A stretch of DNA of 64,000 nucleotides. Source: SLSG01 sp964477035. Its GTDB lineage: Bacteria > Bacteroidota > Bacteroidia > Bacteroidales > UBA7960. Positions within the stretch are counted from its first letter, which is position 1, and every line of letters begins with the position of its first letter. A program made the position numbers and the translations under genes. Below are positions 51,026 through 59,101 of the stretch, in pieces. Location: positions 124,001 through 188,000 of the forward strand of contig CAYZCW010000004.1 of assembly GCA_964477035.1 (NCBI GenBank). Direction: 5' to 3'. A model generated the notes under the pieces. The model was not told the origin of the DNA. It worked only from the letters and a program-made list of their open reading frames with translations, and ran no database searches.

Positions 51026-52495
51026 GTGCCGGGACTGCCACACATAGATCGTAGGACCTGCTGGCTTTACGGGGCCGTGGTCCTTTTCACGATCCTGAAC
51101 ATTTTTCTGATGGTTCGGGATTTTTACTGGCTGTCAGCCATCCCGGTGGCCCTGGTCATTGCCTTGCTGTTTTTCTTTTCCATGGACAGGATGATCCTGT
51201 TGCTGGTCTTACTGACCCCCCTGTCTTTCAAGCTGGGGGTGGACCAGATGGGGTTCACCCTCAACCTGCCGACCGAACCCCTGATCGTGGCCATCATGCT
51301 GCTTTTTTTCTTCCGGCTGTTCTACACCGGGCAGTACGACATGCGCGTGCTGAAGCATCCCCTGACGGTTCTGGTGATCATGTACCTTGTCTGGATGTTT
51401 GTGACCAGCGTCACCAGTGAGATTCCATGGGTCTCTTTCAAGTATTTCGTGTCGACCCTGTGGTTCGTGGTGGTCTTTTTTTTCTGGGGGGTGTTCCTCT
51501 ACCGGGACCCTGCCAATTACCGGCGGTTTTTCTGGCTCTTCGGGGCCACCCTCGCGCTGGTGGTGGTGTATGCCACCGCCAGGCATGCCACGGTGGGGTT
51601 TGAGCGCATGCTGGGGTATTGGTCGGTACGGCCGTTTTTAAACGACCACACCCATTACGGGGCCATCCTGGGGCTGGTAACCCCATATTTTTTGGTGATG
51701 GCCTTCTACAAGGGCTACAGCCCGCTTCGCAGGCGCCTGTCAATGGCTCTTTTTCTCTTGTTTTCCCTGGGGATCCTTTTCAGCTACAGCCGGGCCTCCT
51801 GGCTGAGCCTGGGGGTGGCATTCGGGGCCCTGGGGGTGCTCGGGCTGAGAATTCCCTTCCGCATGATCATCGCAGGGATGGTCCTTGTCGTCGGAAGCCT
51901 GTTTGTGTTCCAGACGGAGATCATCATGCACCTGGAACGGAATACCCAGGAGTCATCGGGCGATTTCGGCGAACACCTGAGCAGCTCTGCCAATATTGCC
52001 TCGGATGCTTCCAACCTGGAGCGCATCAACCGCTGGCGCTCGGCCGTTCGCATGTACCGGGAGCGGCCCCTGACCGGGTGGGGACCGGGAACCTACCAGC
52101 TTGTTTATGCCCCCTTCCAGCGCAGTGAGGATTACACGATCATTACCACCCATTTTGGCGACCTGGGCAATGCCCATAGCGAATATTTCGGGCCCCTGGC
52201 CGAGAGCGGCCTGCCCGGCATGCTCCTGTTCGTCAGCCTCGCCCTGATGGTGCTGGCCACCGGCGTTCGCCTGGTCAAGAAGGCGCCGACCCGGGAGTTG
52301 AGGTGGACAGCCTTGGGCATCACCCTGGGACTGGTTACTTACCTGGCCCATGGACTGCTGAACAATTTCCTTGACACGGACAAGGCCTCGGTGCTGTTCT
52401 GGAGCATGCTGGCCATGCTGGTGGCCATGGATGTATACCACCCGGCCACGGGCAGTGAAAAGGGGGGCGAAGCTGATTTGCCCGGGCAGAATTAA
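51026..52495 (+). CDS. O-antigen ligase/polymerase family membrane protein (Wzy_C)
   Basis: A 489-residue membrane protein with ten or more helices. The Wzy_C-type core includes RPFLNDHTHYGAILGLVTPYFL, FSYSRASWLSLGVAFG, and, in the large periplasmic loop, RWRSAVRMYRERPLTGWGPGTYQL followed by GNAHSEYFGPLAESGLPGMLLFV, where the conserved Arg and His of ligases stand. The C-terminal stretch LAHGLLNNFLDTDKASVLFW is also typical. It would join or polymerise polysaccharide units in the periplasm. Ligase (WaaL) and polymerase (Wzy) cannot be told apart by motif. It follows the Wzz-like gene by five bases. Confidence 0.87.
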   Translation: MPGLPHIDRRTCWLYGAVVLFTILNIFLMVRDFYWLSAIPVALVIALLFFFSMDRMILLLVLLTPLSFKLGVDQMGFTLNLPTEPLIVAIMLLFFFRLFYTGQYDMRVLKHPLTVLVIMYLVWMFVTSVTSEIPWVSFKYFVSTLWFVVVFFFWGVFLYRDPANYRRFFWLFGATLALVVVYATARHATVGFERMLGYWSVRPFLNDHTHYGAILGLVTPYFLVMAFYKGYSPLRRRLSMALFLLFSLGILFSYSRASWLSLGVAFGALGVLGLRIPFRMIIAGMVLVVGSLFVFQTEIIMHLERNTQESSGDFGEHLSSSANIASDASNLERINRWRSAVRMYRERPLTGWGPGTYQLVYAPFQRSEDYTIITTHFGDLGNAHSEYFGPLAESGLPGMLLFVSLALMVLATGVRLVKKAPTRELRWTALGITLGLVTYLAHGLLNNFLDTDKASVLFWSMLAMLVAMDVYHPATGSEKGGEADLPGQN

Positions 52496-52508
52496 AACCT
52501 TAATTTTG
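52477..52508 (+). promoter_or_regulatory. Promoter of the nitroreductase gene
   Basis: TTTG (52477-52480), a 20-base spacer and TAATTTTG (52501-52508) match both Bacteroidota boxes at ideal spacing. The -33 box lies inside the end of the ligase gene, and the ATG is 22 bases after the -7 box. Confidence 0.7.
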
Positions 52509-52529
52509 TCCCAAAACAAACAGATTGTT

Positions 52530-53282
52530 ATGGAAACCCTCACCAACCTTCTTTCGCACAGAACCATCCGACAATATAAAAGCGAGCCCGTGCCCCAGCA
52601 GGTGCTGGACCGCATCCTGGAAGCCGGATTCCGCGCTTCGACCACGGGAAATATGCAGGTGTACAGTGTGATCGTCTCGCGCGATGAGGAAAAGCGGCGG
52701 CAGTTGTGCAAGCTGCATTTCGGTCAGAAGATGGTGGAGCAGGCGCCCGTCCTGCTGACATTCTGTGCCGATTTCAACCGGTTCAATAAATGGTGTGAGC
52801 AGCGGGAAGCAGAGCCGGGATACGACAATTTCCTGTCTTTCTTTACCGCAGCCATCGATGCATTGCTGGTGGCCCAGAACGTGGCTGTGGCGGCGGAAGA
52901 TTACGGGCTGGGGATCTGTTACCTGGGAACCACCACCTACCAGGCCGACAAGCTGGTCGATTTCTTCAACCTGCCCGCAGGGGTGGTGCCGGTCACCACG
53001 CTCGTGCTGGGCTATCCGGATGAAGATCCCGAAAAGGTGGACCGCCTGCCAGCGCAGGGGGTGGTTCACCAGGAAACCTACTCCGATTATTCCGAAGAGG
53101 CCATCGATGCCATATACAGGGAAAAAGAGGCCCTCCCGCTGACAGCCAGGCTGCTGGAAGAAAACCAGCTCGACAACCTGGCCCAGGTGTTTGCCTACAA
53201 GCGCTACACGAAAAAGGACAATGTGCATTTCAGCAGGGTGTTTCTGGATGTGCTGCGTGACCAGGGATTTATGGAGCAGTGA
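52530..53282 (+). CDS. NfsA-type NADPH nitroreductase (FMN)
   Basis: A 250-residue flavoprotein of the nitroreductase family. The start METLTNLLSHRTIRQYKSEPVPQQVLDRILEAGFRASTTGNMQ holds the FMN phosphate-binding HRTIRQY and the TTGNMQ loop. Later parts are FFTAAIDALLVAQNVAVAAEDYGLGICYLGT, the VVPVTTLVLGYPDEDP segment and a C-terminal FSRVFLDVLRDQGF. The length and C-terminal extension match NfsA/FRP oxygen-insensitive NADPH nitroreductases rather than the shorter NfsB group. It reduces quinones or nitroaromatics with two electrons. The start at 52530 is fixed by the promoter just upstream; in-frame codons further up lie inside the ligase gene. Confidence 0.92.
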   Translation: METLTNLLSHRTIRQYKSEPVPQQVLDRILEAGFRASTTGNMQVYSVIVSRDEEKRRQLCKLHFGQKMVEQAPVLLTFCADFNRFNKWCEQREAEPGYDNFLSFFTAAIDALLVAQNVAVAAEDYGLGICYLGTTTYQADKLVDFFNLPAGVVPVTTLVLGYPDEDPEKVDRLPAQGVVHQETYSDYSEEAIDAIYREKEALPLTARLLEENQLDNLAQVFAYKRYTKKDNVHFSRVFLDVLRDQGFMEQ

Positions 53283-53287
53283 AGCTG

Positions 53288-53350
53288 TTGGCCATTGGCT
53301 ATTGGCCATTAGCCAACCGCCAAAAGCCAACACCCAATACCCAACCGCAA
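53288..53350 (+). repeat. Nine tandem degenerate heptads filling the intergenic gap
   Basis: Starting at 53288 the sequence divides exactly into nine 7-mers: TTGGCCA, TTGGCTA, TTGGCCA, TTAGCCA, ACCGCCA, AAAGCCA, ACACCCA, ATACCCA, ACCGCAA. Positions 5-7 are CCA in seven units, and position 7 is A in all nine. The array ends one base before the ATG of the next gene. The first three and the middle units are also partly inverted (TTGGC versus GCCAA). Confidence 0.75.
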
Positions 53351-53351
53351 T

Positions 53352-53912
53352 ATGGAAGACAAGCAGATCATCGTCGGGGCGAAAGTGGAGCATCCCCAGT
53401 TTGGCGTGGGCATTGTCACGCGGACCAATCTGACCACCACCCGGGTATTCTTTCTGAACCGGGGAGACAAGGAGATTGCCAATACTTTTCAGGGCCTGAA
53501 GCTGCTGGAGCCTTCGGCCGTTGAGGGGGAAGGAAGCGGGGGTGGTTCCGGACCAACTCTGGCGGAACTGGAGAAAGTATTCACCGGGGTGTTGCGCCGG
53601 TATACCGATTTCCCTGAAATGGTCGAAATGGGGGACCGCTGGAAGAAGGGGCTGATGATCCTCAAGCCTGGGTCGCCCGAGCTGAAAGCCCGGGAGATCC
53701 CCATTGACACCTTTTTTCATAAGATCGTGCTGGTGCGTGACCGGCTCCGTGTCCTGGAGCAACGGATCAACAGCAACGACAAACTGGACGACGAGGAGAA
53801 GGTGAACCTGCAGCAATACATCACCCGGATCTATGGATCCCTGACCACCTTCAACGTGCTGTTCAAGCACAGGGAACAGCATTTTACCGGGGAAAGGGGC
53901 CAGACCGAATAA
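53352..53912 (+). CDS. Hypothetical protein with Tudor-like N-terminus
   Basis: A 186-residue soluble protein. The first 50 residues (IIVGAKVEHPQFGVGIVTRTNLTTTRVFFLNRGDKEI) resemble the small Tudor-like barrel found at the C-terminus of PcrA/UvrD helicases and in some RNA-polymerase-binding proteins. A Gly/Ser-rich linker (about 58-68) separates it from a helical domain of about 115 residues with no recognised motif (FTGVLRRYTDFPEMVEMGDRWKKGLMIL, then KIVLVRDRLRVLEQRINSN). It follows the nitroreductase across a heptad array and has no visible promoter of its own, so it may be cotranscribed. A role in binding RNA polymerase or nucleic acid is a guess. Confidence 0.7.
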   Translation: MEDKQIIVGAKVEHPQFGVGIVTRTNLTTTRVFFLNRGDKEIANTFQGLKLLEPSAVEGEGSGGGSGPTLAELEKVFTGVLRRYTDFPEMVEMGDRWKKGLMILKPGSPELKAREIPIDTFFHKIVLVRDRLRVLEQRINSNDKLDDEEKVNLQQYITRIYGSLTTFNVLFKHREQHFTGERGQTE

Positions 53913-53945
53913 AGACGGCTCCCGGGAATCCCGCCGGCCTTTTCC

Positions 53946-55484
53946 TTAGAAAACCAGCGCGTACAACACCCCCAGAATCCCGATGATTGCCAGGGTGTAG
54001 ACGATTTTCTCCGGCATGATGCCCTTGCTTTCTCTTGTCTTTCCGAAGATCCAGAACACCAGGGGGTGCACCAGGAAAGGCATGGCAAAGACAAAGGCGA
54101 TGAGTCCCGCGGCATGCTCCCCGAACATGCCTCCCTGTATGGCCGCAAACAATCCGAAGTGGGAAATGGCCGAGGAGTTGGCCATCACCGTGTCCGCCAG
54201 GGGCATGCCTCCAAGGGTCAGTAACGTAAATCCCCCGAAAACGGCCGTGAGCTGCCAGCCCAGGGAAAACAGCATCAGCCCCTTGATCTCCACCGCATCC
54301 TTTCCGTGGGCCTTGCGCAGGGTTCTGAAAGAGAGGACGGTGATCAGGATGCCGGCAATCAGAATGGCCAGGGCGTATGGGATGAGCAGGTGGCCTGCTG
54401 CCACGCTGGCTGCCAGGATGGAAAACACAAAAATGTGGCCAATAAAGGGCACGTTGATCATGATGGGGGCCCTGACGGCCGGCTCCACCCCGAAATCACC
54501 GGCCGTACAGGCCCCGGTCAGGCCCGAATGGGAGAGGGCCCCTGCCATGCCGGGGGCCAGGTTGCGGATGTGGTTGGCCCGGCCCAGCAAAATCAGCAGG
54601 GCCAGCCCGCCGAACATCCACATCAGCTGCCCAAAGAATCCGAAAGACAACACGGAGGACATCCCCGAGAGCATGAAGGCGTCCCCGATGCGCGAGCCGC
54701 CCACCATGAAATTGGCGGCCAGCACGACCGGGATGCCGGCAAACAGCAGGGCGCGGATCGTGGGACCGAACCGCCAGTTGGACAAAATGGCACCCAGGCT
54801 GACCGAGATGATCATGGCGAAGAAGATCTCGGGCAGGGCGATAAACGGGCGGATCCACTGGGCGATGTGGAAGGAGGCGATGAGGATGCCCAGGATCACC
54901 GCCGATTCGATGATGCCCTTCCGGATGTAAACGGCTTTGTTGTCGATCTTGGCCCGGTAGTCGATCAGGATGATGGAGGCAACCACCCCCAGGTAACCCA
55001 GCAGCGGGTAAAAACGGTCGATCATCTCGCCGGTCTGAAAACCGACAATGGCCCGCTTGAGTGATTCGATGCCGATCAGGATGAAGAAGGCCCGGATGAT
55101 GAACATGAACTGGGTGAACTTGGTGCCCAGGAAGATTTCCTCGGTCGACTGCACCACGATGTCCTTTTTGTCGATCTTCCGTCCGGTAATGATCTTGCTG
55201 ATCTCCTGCCCGCCCACGAAGAAGGAGGCGATCAGGGCCGTGATGGTTACCTTGGAGGCCAGGTCCATGACGGGAAACTCTGGCAAACCCGGGGTGGCCA
55301 GGCCGCTGTTCACCAGCACCAGTCCCATGATGAGCCCGAACACCACGATAATCAGGATGGGGGAGTAGCGGGTTCCCGCCACGAAGGTGCGGGACACCAG
55401 CACCATGGAAATGACCATCAGGAAGGTCAGAAAAAACTGGTTTAGAATATGCGCATTGGCGATTTGGTCGGTCAGTTGTTCCAT
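53946..55484 (-). CDS. Polytopic membrane protein of unknown family, 512 aa
   Basis: A 512-residue integral membrane protein with about thirteen to fourteen hydrophobic helices. I do not recognise its family. Conserved-looking small-residue and charged motifs within helices include FFVGGQEISKIITGRK (about 90-105), GGSRIGDAFMLSGMSSVLSFGF (about 260-282), LTGACTAGDFGVEPAVRAPIM (about 322-343) and MANSSAISHFGLFAAIQGG, which look like substrate or ion sites of a secondary transporter. A distant likeness to glutamate/sodium symporters is possible but unproven. It has its own -7 element 29 bases before the start, directly after the terminator of the upstream FadL gene. Confidence 0.8.
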   Translation of the reverse strand: MEQLTDQIANAHILNQFFLTFLMVISMVLVSRTFVAGTRYSPILIIVVFGLIMGLVLVNSGLATPGLPEFPVMDLASKVTITALIASFFVGGQEISKIITGRKIDKKDIVVQSTEEIFLGTKFTQFMFIIRAFFILIGIESLKRAIVGFQTGEMIDRFYPLLGYLGVVASIILIDYRAKIDNKAVYIRKGIIESAVILGILIASFHIAQWIRPFIALPEIFFAMIISVSLGAILSNWRFGPTIRALLFAGIPVVLAANFMVGGSRIGDAFMLSGMSSVLSFGFFGQLMWMFGGLALLILLGRANHIRNLAPGMAGALSHSGLTGACTAGDFGVEPAVRAPIMINVPFIGHIFVFSILAASVAAGHLLIPYALAILIAGILITVLSFRTLRKAHGKDAVEIKGLMLFSLGWQLTAVFGGFTLLTLGGMPLADTVMANSSAISHFGLFAAIQGGMFGEHAAGLIAFVFAMPFLVHPLVFWIFGKTRESKGIMPEKIVYTLAIIGILGVLYALVF

Positions 55485-55513
55485 CAGTGGGTTTTTGGTT
55501 TTTTCAGGGAGGG

Positions 55514-55521
55514 CAAAGATA
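55514..55521 (-). promoter_or_regulatory. Candidate -7 element TATCTTTG for the 512-aa membrane protein
   Basis: Exact TAnnTTTG on the minus strand, 29 bases before the start codon. Its first T is the last base of the T-tract of the preceding terminator. Confidence 0.5.
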
Positions 55522-55562
55522 AAAAAAAAGGATGATCAAAAACCCCTGTTTCTGACCATCCT
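55521..55562 (-). terminator. Rho-independent terminator of the FadL-like gene
   Basis: On the minus strand AGGATGGTCA (55553-55562) pairs with TGATCATCCT (55529-55538), with one G-T wobble, around a 14-base loop. It is followed by eight or nine T residues down to 55521. Confidence 0.8.
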
Positions 55563-55585
55563 CTGATGATGCATTGGCATCCGGG

Positions 55586-57220
55586 CTAGATTTTCAGATC
55601 CACCCCGACGGCAAACACCATGTTGCTGCGGTCGTAGGTTTCCGACCAGGAAATCCCTCCGGGCATGCTATAGGCCTTGGTATGCTGAATGTAATGGGAA
55701 TACAGGCCACCCAGGTTCAGGGCGATCATGTCGTTGAGTTGCATGCGCAGACCGCCTCCAAAGGTGTTGGTTGACAGGCTGTGACTGATGTCGCTGTGAT
55801 ACAGGTCGTTGATTCCTGTCTGGGTGCGCAGGTAGCCGGCGCTGACCAGGAACATGGGACTGATCCGGTATTCCAGTCCGAGCCCCGCCTCCCAGAAGTT
55901 TTTGTCGATGATCTCGTCGTTGGGACGGGCTTTCCCGTAATCGGCCGACTTGTCGAAATAGTAATGCACCCCGGTATGCAGGGTCAGCTTATCGGTCAGG
56001 CCGAACTGTCCGCCCACCGACAGCATGGCGGGCAGGTTCTGGGCGGTTTCCACCCCGTCCGGGTAGAGCCCGGTGCCATCCGTTTCAGTCTCGTTGACAA
56101 CGGTCAGCGGGGTCTTGTGCTCGTACTTCACGGCCAGGTTCACCCGGTCGGACAGCCGCAGGTTGACCCCGAAGATGGGGGTGAAGCTGGAGCCCGTCTG
56201 GGTCACGCTCACTTCCCGGTTTGAGGTCATGGCCTGCAAGGCTTCCATCTCCTGGCGCTGGTCATCGAATCCCTGTGCAGCTCCTGCGTAAAAACCCTGG
56301 ATCTGTTGCAGGGTCATCGCGGAAGGATCCAGCTGGGGATTCAGCTGCAGGATGCCCCCGCTGATCTGCATCACCTGGGCTTCGGTCAGGTAACCGCCCT
56401 GAAGGGCCTGTGAGAGGGTTGCGCTGCCCAGGCCGCCCGAGATGAAGGGCTGGAGGGAACCGGCAACACCGCTCAGGATGTTGACCTGTTCCTGTAACAC
56501 CCCGGCCAGGGTTCCGAAGAAGGCCGGTGCGCTGGTCATGCTCCCGGAGTAAATGGCTCCCAGGGCACCCAGCTGGGGATGGCCGCGCAGGTCGGGATTG
56601 ATCATGATGTCGTTCAGGTAGCCATCGTAGGTGTTCCTGGCAGTGACATAGCGGAATCCCACGGCCGCGGACAGCATGTCATTGAGGGCATAGGAGGCGG
56701 TGGCCTGGACGCCCCAGAACAAAGACTGGGCATCGAAACGGGTGCTGAGCCCGTACTGTGTGGTGTTGATGCCGGCAGCCTGCAGTCCGGCCGGCAGCAC
56801 AGCCACCTGTTGTTCGAAAGAGGGCAGGCCTTCTTCAAACAGGGCGCTGCCGCCACCTCCGATCGGGTTCACACCCAGGGAAAAGGCGAGGCTCCCGGTC
56901 TTGTAAACGGCATATACCGAAGGGAAGAGCGGTGCAGACACGGTGCCTTCAAATTCGCCGCGGTTCATCGGAAAGGTGGTCTGAATGGTCCTTTTCTGGA
57001 GGATGCTCTGGTTGCTCACACTCAAATGGAATCCATCCTGAAGGAAGGACAGGCCGGCCGGATTGTAATAGGCGCCTTCCGGGCCGATGACGGCATCCAG
57101 AACCAGGAGCCTGATGTAGGAGGCGCTCTGGTTGGTGTTGGTCATGATGCCTCCGGCATGGACCAGGGCAGGCAGGGCCATGAAAGAAACCATGGCAAAG
57201 ACTTTCAGAATCCGTTTCAT
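55586..57220 (-). CDS. OmpP1/FadL-family outer-membrane hydrophobic-compound channel
   Basis: A 544-residue outer-membrane barrel with a signal peptide (KRILKVFAMVSFMALPALVHAGG). It shows the FadL marks: an N-terminal hatch with YNPAGLSFL, then strands such as AFSLGVNPIGGGGSAL and ATASYALNDMLSAAVGFRYVTARNTYDG. The C-terminal strands include LAVKYEHKTPL, HYYFDKSADYG, EAGLGLEYRISPMFLVSAGYL and FAVGVDLKI. An insert of about 110 residues (about 220-330), rich in Gln, Leu, Ala and Gly, has no close counterpart in the short FadL proteins and may form an extended loop. The family takes up long-chain fatty acids or other hydrophobic molecules. It has a strong terminator. The ligand is unknown. Confidence 0.85.
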   Translation of the reverse strand: MKRILKVFAMVSFMALPALVHAGGIMTNTNQSASYIRLLVLDAVIGPEGAYYNPAGLSFLQDGFHLSVSNQSILQKRTIQTTFPMNRGEFEGTVSAPLFPSVYAVYKTGSLAFSLGVNPIGGGGSALFEEGLPSFEQQVAVLPAGLQAAGINTTQYGLSTRFDAQSLFWGVQATASYALNDMLSAAVGFRYVTARNTYDGYLNDIMINPDLRGHPQLGALGAIYSGSMTSAPAFFGTLAGVLQEQVNILSGVAGSLQPFISGGLGSATLSQALQGGYLTEAQVMQISGGILQLNPQLDPSAMTLQQIQGFYAGAAQGFDDQRQEMEALQAMTSNREVSVTQTGSSFTPIFGVNLRLSDRVNLAVKYEHKTPLTVVNETETDGTGLYPDGVETAQNLPAMLSVGGQFGLTDKLTLHTGVHYYFDKSADYGKARPNDEIIDKNFWEAGLGLEYRISPMFLVSAGYLRTQTGINDLYHSDISHSLSTNTFGGGLRMQLNDMIALNLGGLYSHYIQHTKAYSMPGGISWSETYDRSNMVFAVGVDLKI

Positions 57221-57382
57221 AATGAGATGGTTTGGTTTGTATTCTGGCTAAAGCGCATGCATAATGCGCCACGAAATTAGCAAATAATCGGATACGTCTA
57301 AACAAACGTTTACGGCATTTTTTTGTATATGTTTTAGTGTGCTGATTTACACGTGTTAATAAGTGTAAGCTCCTGCTGAGGT

Positions 57383-58912
57383 TCAGTATATGAAGCTGCT
57401 TCCCCCAATGAACTCCCTCAGGATGGACATGGGGGGGATGTCGGATGGGTTGATGGGTGTTAAAAGGGACAGCAGCCGCCTGAGCCGCTGTGCTTCTTCC
57501 CTGACCTGCTCATTCACTGCCTGAGCAGGCTGGAGGATGCGTCCGGCATAATAGGCAAAAACGGCGATCTCGTAAATCAGGGCAGAGTTGAAGATGGCAT
57601 GGGCGCTTTCCTGGAAAGGAAAGATGCTCATGTACTCGTTCTGCATCACATCCGGCCACCGCATGATCGTCTCGTTGAAATCGTAGCCCCTGAACAAGTG
57701 GTCCCGGACCAGGCGGCGGATCAGCCGGTGATCGGACGTGGAGAACGGCAGGTGGTCGTGGATGTTCAGGGTGGTCAGGGCGGACACGTACAGGCGGTAG
57801 GATTCCACATCCATGGTTTTCTTCCAGAATTCCGGGTTCAGACCATGAATCCCTTCGACGATGATGAGGGTGTCCGGCCCGATCTGGCAGGTCTCCCCGG
57901 CGGGTACCGCCCCCTTCCCATCGAAATGGTATTTGGGCAGCCGGATGGCTTTTCCGCCGATCAGATCGTGGATGTTGTCCATGAACAAATTCAGGTCCAG
58001 GGCCGTCAGGACCTCGAAGTTCTTCATGCCCGTAGCCGGGTCGTCCGGAATGGCGGCATGGGGCAGGTAATAGTTGTCGAGCGACAGGATGAGGGCCTGC
58101 TTTTTCAGGACCCTGAATTCGATGGCCAGGCGGTTGGCTGAGGTGGTCTTTCCCGATGAGGTGGGGCCGGCGAGAAACACCACGCGGGGCTTGAGAGGGT
58201 GGGACAGGATGTTGTCGGCGATGCGGGAAATGCGCCTGGCCTGATAGACTTCCGCGATCTTGATGAACTCGGGAAGTTCCCCCTTGCGGATCACCTCGTT
58301 GAGCTCCGCAAAACTCGAAATGCCCAGGAATTTCATGGTTTCCTCGGACTCCTCGAAGCGCCTGAAATATTTGCTCAGTTCCACCCTTTTGGGCATGACC
58401 CGCTGGTAAAAATCAGGGTCTGCCACCAGAAAAAAACCCTTTCCGTAAGGGAATAGCCGGAAACGAAGCAGTTTGTCGTAATTTTCGTGAACACGGTCGG
58501 GCAGCAGCTCCCCGCAGCCGTTCAGGTGGGCCAGCTGCAGGCCGTTCAACTGCCCTTCGTTGTTGGCGCGCGATTGCAGCAGGCGGACAATGTCCCCGCG
58601 GCCGGCAGACGAAAAATAGCGGATCAGGTCATCCTTGTCCAGGCTTTCCTGCCGGAATGCCTGGCGATCGCGGAGCATTTCCCGGATCTTATCGCGGATG
58701 GCGTCCAGTTCCTCACGCCGGACCTTGTGGTTTTGGAAATAGCCAAATACCCCGCCGGGAATGCTGTAGGCCACATAGTACTCCTTTCCGGGAAGGACCT
58801 GCCCCGCCCCTTTGTTGAACAGCACCAAAAGGGGCTCCATGATGTCCCTGAAGGAAAGCTTCAGGGCATCCGGCTTTTCCTGTCCGGGGGGCGGGATGTG
58901 TGCTTGTTGCAT
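57383..58912 (-). CDS. Uridine kinase-family nucleoside kinase with N-terminal domain
   Basis: A 509-residue protein whose C-terminal half is a P-loop kinase of the uridine kinase/phosphoribulokinase type: VVFLAGPTSSGKTTSANRLAIEF (Walker A), ALILSLDNYYLPHAAIPDDPATGMKNFEVLTALDL, DTLIIVEGIHGLNPEFW and RRLVRDHLFRGYDFNETIMRWPDV. The N-terminal 240 residues (VPGKEYYVAYSIPG-like start, LLFRFRLFPYGKGFFLVADPDFY) correspond to the TGS-/threonyl-tRNA-synthetase-like domain seen in 'nucleoside kinase' proteins of anaerobes. It would phosphorylate a nucleoside in pyrimidine salvage or a related substrate. It ends at SSFIY after FIGG, a common tail of this family. Confidence 0.87.
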   Translation of the reverse strand: MQQAHIPPPGQEKPDALKLSFRDIMEPLLVLFNKGAGQVLPGKEYYVAYSIPGGVFGYFQNHKVRREELDAIRDKIREMLRDRQAFRQESLDKDDLIRYFSSAGRGDIVRLLQSRANNEGQLNGLQLAHLNGCGELLPDRVHENYDKLLRFRLFPYGKGFFLVADPDFYQRVMPKRVELSKYFRRFEESEETMKFLGISSFAELNEVIRKGELPEFIKIAEVYQARRISRIADNILSHPLKPRVVFLAGPTSSGKTTSANRLAIEFRVLKKQALILSLDNYYLPHAAIPDDPATGMKNFEVLTALDLNLFMDNIHDLIGGKAIRLPKYHFDGKGAVPAGETCQIGPDTLIIVEGIHGLNPEFWKKTMDVESYRLYVSALTTLNIHDHLPFSTSDHRLIRRLVRDHLFRGYDFNETIMRWPDVMQNEYMSIFPFQESAHAIFNSALIYEIAVFAYYAGRILQPAQAVNEQVREEAQRLRRLLSLLTPINPSDIPPMSILREFIGGSSFIY

Positions 58913-58934
58913 TTCTATGGGATTCGGGCAGGCA

Positions 58935-58942
58935 CAAAGATA
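58935..58942 (-). promoter_or_regulatory. Candidate -7 element TATCTTTG for the nucleoside kinase gene
   Basis: Exact TAnnTTTG on the minus strand, 23 bases before the start codon. No -33 TTTG is seen. Confidence 0.45.
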
Positions 58943-59017
58943 CGCCTAAATGAATTAACAGGGAAGATTGTCCCCGGGGACCGGACCACCGGGCCCTTTT
59001 GAAATTTGATGGCCGAT

Positions 59018-59049
59018 ATTGCGTAAGTGGGAAAAATCCTGTAGGTTTG
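59018..59049 (+). promoter_or_regulatory. Candidate promoter of the DHOD-like gene
   Basis: ATTG (59018-59021, three of four bases of TTTG), a 20-base spacer and an exact TAGGTTTG (59042-59049). The ATG is 53 bases downstream. Confidence 0.6.
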
Positions 59050-59101
59050 TTATCGAATATCCTAACCGTCATCTTTTGACAATACCATAATCCCCAGCAC
59101 C

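Noticed and set aside
53288..53350. A CRISPR array at the heptad repeats
   Set aside because: The units are 7 bases with no spacers, and no cas genes are present.
57253..57269. Inverted repeat GCGCAT/ATGCGC upstream of the FadL-like gene as an operator
   Set aside because: Six-base arms with a five-base spacer are easily found by chance, and no promoter element near it is clear enough to judge its position.
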